Assembly: GCA_964462125.1 (NCBI GenBank)
Contig: CAYWXT010000138.1
Coordinates: 1-14,625 of the forward strand
Direction of reading: 5' to 3'
Length of the DNA: 14,625 nt
From: JAWLFY01 sp964462125
Lineage (GTDB): Bacteria > Planctomycetota > Planctomycetia > Pirellulales > Pirellulaceae
The position numbers and the translations under genes are program-made. The notes beneath the pieces were generated by a model. That model was not told the DNA's origin and ran no database searches. It worked only from the letters and a program-made list of their open reading frames with translations. Shown piece after piece: positions 7,505 through 13,580 of this stretch (within the stretch, counting starts at the first letter, position 1; each line of letters starts with the position of its first letter).

Positions 7505-7535
7505 GCGGGGAAAGGTGTCCGGTACCTTTTCCCGC
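7505..7535. terminator. Hairpin between convergent imuB and pyrD
   Basis: GCGGGGAAAGGT (7505-7516) pairs with ACCTTTTCCCGC (7524-7535) with one mismatch, giving a 12-bp arm around a 7-nt loop in the 76-bp spacer between two convergent genes. There is no following T-run, but the position suits a bidirectional terminator. The core GGTGTCCGGTACC also resembles a palindrome that I recall as dispersed in several bacterial phyla (GGTGTC-N-GGTACC), so it may be a repetitive extragenic palindrome. Confidence 0.5.
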
Positions 7536-7573
7536 CGGCCTCAATGGCTTGATCCAGGGTTTTCAGACGAAGC

Positions 7574-8479
7574 CTAACACTGCAGCGTCCCGCAGACCTC
7601 CGGCACCGTCGAGGCCCCAAGCTCCCCGAGCGCCCCGGGCAGTTGGTCCAGGATCCGCATCGAGACGGTCGGGTCGTAATAGTTGGCCGTCCCGATCTGC
7701 ACCGCCGACGCCCCGGTGACCAGGAACTGCATGACGTCGTCGATCGAGGCGACGCCGCCGATCCCGATGATCGGGATCTCGACCGCCGCGCGAACCTGGT
7801 GGACGCAGCGCAGCGCAATCGGTTTGATCGCCGGTCCGCTCAAACCTCCCATGCCATTGCCGAGCATCGGGCGGCGGTTTCGCCAGTCGACCGCAATGCC
7901 GAGAACGGTATTGATCAAGCAGACCGCGTCGGCCCCTCCATCAGCCGCCCCCCGCGCGATCTCCGCGATCCGCGTCACATTGGGTGTCAGCTTCGCCAAG
8001 ATCGGTACGGCACAACGTTCCCGCGCCGCCTGCACGACTCGGCGACAAGCTTCCGCGTCGGTGCCGAAGTCGACGCCGCCGCTGACGTTGGGACACGACA
8101 GATTCAATTCGATCGCCGCCACCCCCCTCTCGTCTCCGACCCGCTCGGCGAGACTCACGAATTCGTCCGCGGTCCGCCCCGCGACGCTGACAATGATCGA
8201 GGTTTCGATCTCGCGGAGGTACGGCAGGTGATGCTCGAGAAACGCGTCAACGCCGTCGTTGTCGAGCCCGATCGCGTTGAGCAACCCTGCCGGCGTCTCG
8301 ACCGTCCGCCACGGCTCGTTCCCGATCCGCGGTTCCGCCGTGATCGTCTTGGGCAGGATCCCGCCCAAACGCGGCAGGTCGACGATCTGCTCCATCTCCC
8401 GCGCGTAACCGAACGTCCCCGAGGCGACGAGCACCGGGTTCTTCAACCGCAAACGGCCCAATGAAACGGCCAGATCCAT
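7574..8479 (-). CDS. pyrD: Dihydroorotate dehydrogenase, class 1B catalytic subunit
   Basis: This FMN enzyme oxidises dihydroorotate to orotate in pyrimidine synthesis. From the ATG at 8479 it has 301 residues, the usual length of class 1B PyrD. The start MDLAVSLGRLRLKNPVLVAS is followed by GTFGYARE, PAGLLNAIGLDNDGVD and AAIELNLSCPNV. C129 in this last motif is the catalytic Cys that marks class 1 (class 2 has Ser). FMN-phosphate-binding motifs IPIIGIGGV and GASAVQIGTANYY are present. An ATG at 8548 would add 23 residues without family resemblance and overlap coaB by 17 bp; it cannot be excluded, since neither start has a clear ribosome site. Class 1B enzymes normally use a PyrK electron-transfer subunit, which is not in the window. 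It is the last gene of a minus-strand run behind coaB. Confidence 0.93.
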   Translation of the reverse strand: MDLAVSLGRLRLKNPVLVASGTFGYAREMEQIVDLPRLGGILPKTITAEPRIGNEPWRTVETPAGLLNAIGLDNDGVDAFLEHHLPYLREIETSIIVSVAGRTADEFVSLAERVGDERGVAAIELNLSCPNVSGGVDFGTDAEACRRVVQAARERCAVPILAKLTPNVTRIAEIARGAADGGADAVCLINTVLGIAVDWRNRRPMLGNGMGGLSGPAIKPIALRCVHQVRAAVEIPIIGIGGVASIDDVMQFLVTGASAVQIGTANYYDPTVSMRILDQLPGALGELGASTVPEVCGTLQC

Positions 8480-8531
8480 CAGCTTCGTCGTCCCCAACTT
8501 GGTTCCACTCGCTCCGATTCCGGCCGCGCGC

Positions 8532-9191
8532 TCAGGGCTGCTGCCCATCGGCTGTTTGAGGCGTGCGGATCAACCGCCGATCGATCTGGGCAAGCAACCG
8601 CCGGGCAACCTCCGACTTGCTCCCCGAGATCGTCTCCAAAACCTGGCCACCGGGATCGAGCAACTCCACTTGGTTGGAATCGGAGTCGATCGCTTGCGGA
8701 CCGTTGCTGACCATCAAGTCACAGTGCTTCTGCTCCAGTTTGACGATCGCCCGGAACCGGCGGTCTTCGGTCTCCAGTGCAAACCCCACGACCCACTGAT
8801 CGCTCCGTTTGGTTTGTCCCAGCGTCGCGACCACGTCCGGCGTCTCGATCAACTCGATCTGGAGCGGGGCTCCCGTTTTGGCGATCTTGTCGCTCCGCAC
8901 CACGTGGGGCATGTAGTCACACGGCGCCGCGGCTCCGATCGCCCCATCGCAACGGGCGAAGGTCGTGCGGGCCGCTGAAAGCATCTCATCGGTGGTGACC
9001 ACGTCGATCACCTCGGCACCGGGCGGATAGTCGATCGATACCGGACCGCTGATGACCACGACGTCATGGCCCCGTTCGATCGCTGCCGCTGCGAGCCCTG
9101 CCCCCATCCGGCCGCTGGAAGCGTTCGTCAGATATCGAACCGGGTCGAGATATTGTCGCGTTGGCCCGGAAGTGATCAGGATGCGTGCCAA
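8532..9191 (-). CDS. coaB: Phosphopantothenate-cysteine ligase (stand-alone CoaB domain)
   Basis: CoaB joins cysteine to 4'-phosphopantothenate in coenzyme A synthesis. The 219 residues cover only the CoaB half; in most bacteria it is fused behind the CoaC flavoprotein decarboxylase in a protein of about 400 residues. Seen here are the nucleotide-binding start ILITSGPT, then DPVRYLTNASSGRMG, AAAPCDYMPHVV, KIAKTGAPLQIELIETPDVV, WVVGFALET and DLMVSN, all in family order. The start is TTG at 9191. The stop codon of the TerB-like gene (9201-9203) is in the same frame only three codons upstream, and the next ATG lies beyond the SSGRMG motif, so no other start fits. The 9-bp gap implies co-transcription and probably coupled translation with the TerB-like gene. 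A separate coaC must lie elsewhere. Confidence 0.92.
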   Translation of the reverse strand: MARILITSGPTRQYLDPVRYLTNASSGRMGAGLAAAAIERGHDVVVISGPVSIDYPPGAEVIDVVTTDEMLSAARTTFARCDGAIGAAAPCDYMPHVVRSDKIAKTGAPLQIELIETPDVVATLGQTKRSDQWVVGFALETEDRRFRAIVKLEQKHCDLMVSNGPQAIDSDSNQVELLDPGGQVLETISGSKSEVARRLLAQIDRRLIRTPQTADGQQP

Positions 9192-9200
9192 GAGACCGAC

Positions 9201-9560
9201 TCACTTCAAAGCTGTATCGATCAGCCGGTCGAGACCTTCCTGGGAGATCCCCATCTTCGCCGCAGCCAAGGCAAACAGCCGCTTCTCGCTCTCATCCAAC
9301 CGACCGTCGGCACCCATCATCCGGATCAGATCCACCATCAAGCTTTCACGGTCGGGTTCGCTCGGCGGCAATTCCAACGCCGCCTCGTCATCGAGCCCAT
9401 GCAGGATCGCCTGGTGGAGGTCGTCTTCGTTCAGCCCCAACTCGGCGCAACGGTCCGCGACCAGGTTCACTTCCCGCTCGCTAATCTGGCCGTCCGCCAT
9501 CGCCATCACGACGATGTTCCGGAGCTGACGCTGTCGTTTGTGCAACTCGGAGGGATTCAT
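9201..9560 (-). CDS. TerB-like (tellurite-resistance TerB fold) small acidic protein
   Basis: This 119-residue soluble protein has the all-helical TerB layout with two similar halves. Each half has an acidic DG motif at a helix start: MADGQISEREVNLVADRCAE near the N-terminus and MGADGRLDESEKRLFALAA in the second half. That is the usual pattern of the TerB/DjlA-like metal-binding fold. Family members bind divalent metals in tellurite or stress systems, but many single-domain ones have no known role, and no other ter genes are present here. The ATG at 9560 has no clear Shine-Dalgarno site. It sits 47 bp downstream of the SH3 protein gene and 9 bp upstream of coaB, in a tight minus-strand run. 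Confidence 0.75.
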   Translation of the reverse strand: MNPSELHKRQRQLRNIVVMAMADGQISEREVNLVADRCAELGLNEDDLHQAILHGLDDEAALELPPSEPDRESLMVDLIRMMGADGRLDESEKRLFALAAAKMGISQEGLDRLIDTALK

Positions 9561-9607
9561 GGAAATAATCGTAATGCCCCGAGCTGCGGCGGACCAGCGG
9601 GCAAGTG

Positions 9608-11629
9608 TCAGGACTCGGGAGTCCGTTCGGCGCGCGAGACCAGCAGGTGGGGCGTGTTGATTCCTTCCAGGTAGCTCGACTTGCCGCTCACCCGGATGCG
9701 GCTGTTGAGATGTCGTTGCAGATCGACCCCGGGGGCCGGGGACACGTAGGCGATCGTTTCACCACTTCGGTCGATCAAAACATACGGCGGGCTCTGTTTG
9801 CGAACCGAATAAAGAGCCGCCAGCACCCCGGTCTCCATCACCTCACCGCCTTCGGCCGACGAGGCGTCTGCTGGGGATGACGCGTCTGCTGGGGAATCAC
9901 CTGACTTGGGGTCACCCGATCCGTTCTCCGCACGCGGCGAATCGGAGGGAACGATTGCCTGGACCACCATGCCAGGATCGACGACCGCCGAGCCCGAGGA
10001 CCGCTGGGGCAAAACCGGCGTCGCGGAGGTGCGGACGACGGAGTCTCCGTCTCGACGCTGCGAGATCTGCTGGTACTGTTCGACCCGTTCGGCGAGCAGT
10101 CTTGCCCGCCCGGCGACCACGTTGTCCCCAGCGTTCGATTCAAGCTTCTTGGCGGCGCGGAGTACCGGTGCGACTTCAGCGGATGAGGCGCGGTCGGCCA
10201 TCAGACGCGAAAAGACCAACTGCAGTCGCTCGACCGGTGCCCCGCGAGTCTCCTCCTCCACCGCCGCGATCGCTTCCGAGGAAACCGTCCGCAACGCGCG
10301 CAGCAGCGGTGCAGAGCCAGGGTTCAACGGTCCGTCGCGGGCCAGTCCGTCAGGGGCCTGGGAACCTGTCGCCAGCGGATCCTCATCGGAGTCCGATGAC
10401 CGGGTCCGCGGCATCTCACCCTGTCCGGAAGCTTGAAGGACCTCGCTGCCGCTGGGCCTCAGATCCGAGGGGGCAGACCTCGCGGTCCCGCTGACCCAGT
10501 TCCCGTCGTCGGGTTGAAGGTCGGAACTGGGCGGCACCTCTCCGGCACCGATCTCCTGCAAGCGGGGACGGGAGGTGAATGCCGCGGTGCTCAGCGATTC
10601 AGCTCCCGGCGATTCGCCCATCGATTCCGATTCGTTCTTTCGTTGGGAACCGTTTCGCCAATCGGACCGCAGCCCGCTGCCGATGACCTGGGGATTTTCC
10701 CGTTCCAACGCGGTCGGTAACTCCTCCATCCCGCGAGCCAAACTCGCCGGCACGGGCGATTCCTGGGAGACCGCAGCGGTCTGGCGAACCGGACTCGGCA
10801 GCGGGCGTCCGTCCGGCGACTGGTGGGCTGGTGATTGATCGGCCGCAACCCGATCGAGGGCGGGTTGGGGATCAGGTTCGAGATCTTGCTCGAAGTCCGA
10901 CGGGCGGTCTTGCTGCCGGTCCTGGTCGTTGCTGGCGGCCGAACGTCCAGGGAGATTCTGCTGCTCAGGTGGATTCCGCTTTGATCCCGGCAGGAACTCG
11001 ACCGCGGACTCCGCCTCGCTCCCCTGCGTCGCGTCGAGCCGGGCGAGGGACACCAGTTGTTCAGCGGAGTCGACGATTTGGTCTTGATGAACCCAGCGGA
11101 ACTCGCCGGAAGGGGGGACGACTCGAAGCCAGAGTTGCGGGCCATCCGGTCCGTCTCGCTCACTCCGCCCCAAGACGGTCACCGGCTCTCCCTCAGCGAG
11201 CTGAACCTGCCATCGGTATCGCCGAGCCCGCCCGAGATGGGTTCCAATCCACGATACCGTCCGGTCTTCGATGACCGTCCCCGAATCGCCGTCGCCGGCG
11301 AGTTCAATCGCATCAGCCGGGATCCAGGAGAAACTTTCATCGGGCGGGCGGATCCCGAGCCAGCCATCGGCGGTTTCAACATAGACCTCCAACCGTTGCC
11401 CATGCCGCAGGGGGTCGGTGCGGTAATGATCCCCGGAGGGCCCGCAGCGGGCGTACGCCTCCGCCTGGGCAACGTACACGACATAGGGCTCCGCAGATGC
11501 CCCCTCCGTGATGGAATCATCCGCGGACGATCGGGGCGGAGCCGCGACGGCGAGTCCAAGCAGGACGGGCAGCCCGAACAGCAGGGGCCCTCGGGCGAAC
11601 GCGAGTCGGAACGGGGGGGTGGAGGGCAT
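9608..11629 (-). CDS. Secreted SH3-repeat protein with long disordered linker
   Basis: This 673-residue protein has a signal peptide (FARGPLLFGLPVLLGLAVAA, about 11-30, with a likely cut after PPRSSA). Two bacterial SH3-like domains follow at about 48-110 (VVYVAQAEAYARCGPSGDHY, LRHGQRLEVYVETADGWLGI, SFSWIPADAI) and 118-187 (GEPVTVLGRSERDG, LWLRVVPPSGEFRWVHQDQI). A linker rich in Gln, Pro, Ser and Asp spans about 190-450 and is probably disordered. A helical segment (VERLQLVFSRLMADRASSAE) leads to a conserved-looking C-terminal module, VLAALYSVRKQSPPYVLIDR to HLNSRIRVSGKSSYLEGINT. SH3b domains often bind cell-wall peptides or scaffold envelope proteins; the exact role here is unknown. I have the impression of a planctomycete-specific family, but that is unverified. 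It opens the run leading to the TerB-like gene, coaB and pyrD. The start at 11629 has only a weak GGGA upstream. Confidence 0.8.
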   Translation of the reverse strand: MPSTPPFRLAFARGPLLFGLPVLLGLAVAAPPRSSADDSITEGASAEPYVVYVAQAEAYARCGPSGDHYRTDPLRHGQRLEVYVETADGWLGIRPPDESFSWIPADAIELAGDGDSGTVIEDRTVSWIGTHLGRARRYRWQVQLAEGEPVTVLGRSERDGPDGPQLWLRVVPPSGEFRWVHQDQIVDSAEQLVSLARLDATQGSEAESAVEFLPGSKRNPPEQQNLPGRSAASNDQDRQQDRPSDFEQDLEPDPQPALDRVAADQSPAHQSPDGRPLPSPVRQTAAVSQESPVPASLARGMEELPTALERENPQVIGSGLRSDWRNGSQRKNESESMGESPGAESLSTAAFTSRPRLQEIGAGEVPPSSDLQPDDGNWVSGTARSAPSDLRPSGSEVLQASGQGEMPRTRSSDSDEDPLATGSQAPDGLARDGPLNPGSAPLLRALRTVSSEAIAAVEEETRGAPVERLQLVFSRLMADRASSAEVAPVLRAAKKLESNAGDNVVAGRARLLAERVEQYQQISQRRDGDSVVRTSATPVLPQRSSGSAVVDPGMVVQAIVPSDSPRAENGSGDPKSGDSPADASSPADASSAEGGEVMETGVLAALYSVRKQSPPYVLIDRSGETIAYVSPAPGVDLQRHLNSRIRVSGKSSYLEGINTPHLLVSRAERTPES
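9860..9895. repeat. Imperfect 18-bp tandem doublet in the SH3 protein gene
   Basis: CGAGGCGTCTGCTGGGGA (9860-9877) is followed by TGACGCGTCTGCTGGGGA (9878-9895), matching at 16 of 18 positions. On the coding (minus) strand it gives SPADAS twice, within a low-complexity stretch before the C-terminal module. Confidence 0.85.
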
Positions 11630-11709
11630 CGCGAATCGTTCCCAAATGCGTCTGGGGATGATGTGACCGTTGATGGAAGATGCGGGGGAGAGAGTTAGCG
11701 TGAGGGGTT

Positions 11710-11747
11710 CCGGAGAGACTCAGAAAAACCGGAGAGACTCAGAAAAA
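11710..11747. repeat. Perfect 19-bp tandem doublet between divergent genes
   Basis: CCGGAGAGACTCAGAAAAA occurs at 11710-11728 and again at 11729-11747, followed by CCGG of a third unit. It lies in the 299-bp non-coding spacer (11630-11928) between the SH3 protein gene (minus) and the amidohydrolase-like gene (plus). The position would suit tandem operator sites, but it could equally be another short tandem duplication like the 18-bp ones. Apart from a candidate promoter, the rest of this spacer shows nothing recognisable. Confidence 0.95.
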
Positions 11748-11845
11748 CCGGTTGCTGACCGCTCCATAGCGAAAGCGGATCGCGGAGAACAAGGGGAGAA
11801 TCGATGCCACCGGTTGACCCCACCCGATTGGTGGATGAATCGCCG

Positions 11846-11874
11846 TTTACGCCATCTGCCGGACCCAATAAAAT
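11846..11874 (+). promoter_or_regulatory. Candidate sigma-70-like promoter of the amidohydrolase-like gene
   Basis: TTTACG (11846-11851) and TAAAAT (11869-11874) are separated by 17 bp, matching the -35 and -10 consensus at 4 and 5 of 6 positions. Transcription would begin near 11881 and leave a leader of about 48 nt before the ATG at 11929. Confidence 0.4.
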
Positions 11875-11928
11875 AGCAAGGTGGAATCTTTCCGGTTTTG
11901 GAGGACCGGGTCAGGACAAGGTTTGGCA

Positions 11929-12681
11929 ATGTGCGTCTTCATCAGCTGCGAAACGGGGGGCTCGAATTTGCCGCCGTGGGTTAAATCCCACGCGGTGTCC
12001 CAGGGCGGTGCGTCCCAGAGCGATTCGCAGCACGAGCGGCTTGGTCAACTCACGCCGGTGGAGTGGAAGGGGGACACGGCAGCCCGCTTTGCCGCCCGTC
12101 GGATGGCTCGGCGGCTGGATTGTCCGCTGGTGGAGAACCGCTACTCACCGCAGTTGATCGATGTGTCGCGGTCGCCGCATCACCGAGAGCTCTTTCCAGG
12201 GCTCACCCGATCATGGGACGAGCTGGCGCGAGATCGGCTGATCACGGAGATTCATACCCCCTATCGCCAGAGCAACCGCCAACAGATCGCACGGATGTTG
12301 CTGCAGTGGCCCCATGTCATTCACCTCTCGGTGCGAACCTTCGCTTCGGTCAACCACGGGTTTCGCCGACGAGCCGACGTCGGCTTGGGGTATGACCCCC
12401 GCCAAACCGATGAGGTTGATTTCTGTCTCGACTGGATCGACGAGCTGTACGAGGTCCTGCCGATGGTCCGGGTCCGCCGCAATTACCCGCGTCGCGGCAC
12501 GATCGACAGCATCACGAAAGCGATGCGCAACCATTTCGCGGGGATGAACTACCTCGGCATCGAACTTCAGTTGAATCGGGCCTGGGTGGCGCGCCCCCTA
12601 GCGGTCCGTGAGCGAGCCCTTGACGCGATGACCAAATCGCTCGCGACGATCACCCAGATGCTTCAATCCGACGCCGCCTGA
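11929..12681 (+). CDS. N-formylglutamate amidohydrolase-like protein, apparently lacking usual metal ligands
   Basis: This 250-residue protein matches the N-formylglutamate amidohydrolase superfamily in overall order: MCVFISCETGGSNLP at the N-terminus, then WKGDTAARFAARRMARRL, CPLVENRYSPQLIDVSRSP, HVIHLSVRTFASVNHGFRRR, ADVGLGYDPRQTDEVDF, RRNYPRRGTIDSITKAMRNH and YLGIELQLNR. In the enzymes I know, the first motif reads roughly SCxHGG and the middle one SVHTF, supplying metal-binding histidines. Here these positions are T9 and R136, while E212 of GIEL is kept. Loss of two ligands suggests altered or absent hydrolase activity; this is a comparison from memory. The ATG at 11929 has AAGG 7 nt upstream; a GTG at 11881 would add 16 unconvincing residues. 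It is a single-gene unit, divergent from the SH3 protein gene. Confidence 0.75.
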   Translation: MCVFISCETGGSNLPPWVKSHAVSQGGASQSDSQHERLGQLTPVEWKGDTAARFAARRMARRLDCPLVENRYSPQLIDVSRSPHHRELFPGLTRSWDELARDRLITEIHTPYRQSNRQQIARMLLQWPHVIHLSVRTFASVNHGFRRRADVGLGYDPRQTDEVDFCLDWIDELYEVLPMVRVRRNYPRRGTIDSITKAMRNHFAGMNYLGIELQLNRAWVARPLAVRERALDAMTKSLATITQMLQSDAA

Positions 12682-12718
12682 TCACTGCGTGCGACCCTCG
12701 CTCAGAAAACTCTAACGC

Positions 12719-12734
12719 CACGGCGCGAGCCGTG
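12719..12734 (+). terminator. GC-rich hairpin after the amidohydrolase-like gene
   Basis: CACGGC (12719-12724) and GCCGTG (12729-12734) form a perfect 6-bp stem with a GCGA loop, 37 bp after the stop at 12681. No T-run follows, so it may end transcription only weakly. The block around it (CTAACGCCACGGCGCGAGCC) looks to me like a repeat that is dispersed in planctomycete genomes, from memory only. Confidence 0.4.
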
Positions 12735-12769
12735 CGGCCCCGGCTACCACTCTTAACTGCGATAGGCCA

Positions 12770-13018
12770 CTAGGCTCTGTCCGAAAACACCGATCGCACC
12801 ATGATTCGAAGTGCGGCCGCCCTCCTAGTAATTACCCTCCCTCGGGAGGGACGAGCGGGGAGGGGCCAATCGCCGCTTTATTCCCCCATCACAAGCCCGC
12901 ACGATTCGACTGCATGGTGCTTGGCCCTCCCCGGACGTCGGCGTCCGACACTCCCGCGAGCGGAAGGGTGATGATTGTCGCTTCGCGAGCGTCGCTCGCG
13001 TTTTCTGACAGAGCCTAG
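12770..13018. mobile_element. 249-bp MITE-like element with 19-bp terminal inverted repeats
   Basis: The left end CTAGGCTCTGTCCGAAAAC (12770-12788) and the right end GTTTTCTGACAGAGCCTAG (13000-13018) are inverted repeats matching at 18 of 19 positions. The interior has no coding capacity but several foldbacks: CCCTCCC/GGGAGGG near 12835-12850, and CGCGAGC-GTC-GCTCGCG next to the right end. The two halves share a GGGGAGGGGCC / GGGGAGGGCC block in inverted orientation, so the whole unit is an imperfect palindrome. The outermost CTAG is a self-complementary tetramer and could be a target duplication of the IS5/IS427 kind rather than part of the ends. A related end lies inverted at 98-196. No transposase is in the window. 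Confidence 0.75.
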
Positions 13019-13061
13019 CCCGATGTCATCCGTTTCGAGGGTGAAGACATGGGATGTCGAT

Positions 13062-13115
13062 GACGCCAGCCTGGGGTGGGACGCCAGCCTGGGGTGGGAC
13101 GCCAGCCTGGGGTGG
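13062..13115. repeat. Perfect 18-bp tandem triplet in non-coding DNA
   Basis: Three identical copies of GACGCCAGCCTGGGGTGG lie at 13062-13079, 13080-13097 and 13098-13115, between the MITE-like element and the tRNA gene. All six reading frames across it lack stops, which produces false ORFs such as 13054-13242. The remainder of 13019-13304 shows only the tRNA promoter candidate. Confidence 0.97.
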
Positions 13116-13198
13116 AGTTAGGAAAAGGGGGGAGGAACGCTTGCCCGCGGGAACGGACTTGCGACTTGCGGTACGAGCCTCGGCCAGGGACGTTGGCC

Positions 13199-13226
13199 TT
13201 GCGACAGGGAACGATCGCGATACAAT
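13199..13226 (+). promoter_or_regulatory. Candidate promoter of the tRNA-Arg gene
   Basis: TTGCGA (13199-13204) and TACAAT (13221-13226) are spaced by 16 bp, with 4 and 5 of 6 matches to the sigma-70 consensus. Transcription would start near 13233, about 72 nt before the mature tRNA 5' end. Confidence 0.45.
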
Positions 13227-13304
13227 CCGAGTCCCCTGTTGAAGGAACGGGCGTGAACACGAATCAGCCCCAATTGCTGAGTCAACGTTCTCCGCCATCA
13301 GCCC

Positions 13305-13580
<276 letters not shown>

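Noticed and set aside
2807..13115. CRISPR arrays at the perfect triplet repeats
   Set aside because: Copies are directly adjacent with no spacers, only 18 bp long, and no cas genes are present.
13054..13242. 62-residue plus-strand ORF and overlapping minus-strand ORFs across 13015-13298
   Set aside because: They are open mainly because the 18-bp array lacks stops in all frames. They show no start signals and extend into tRNA promoter sequence.
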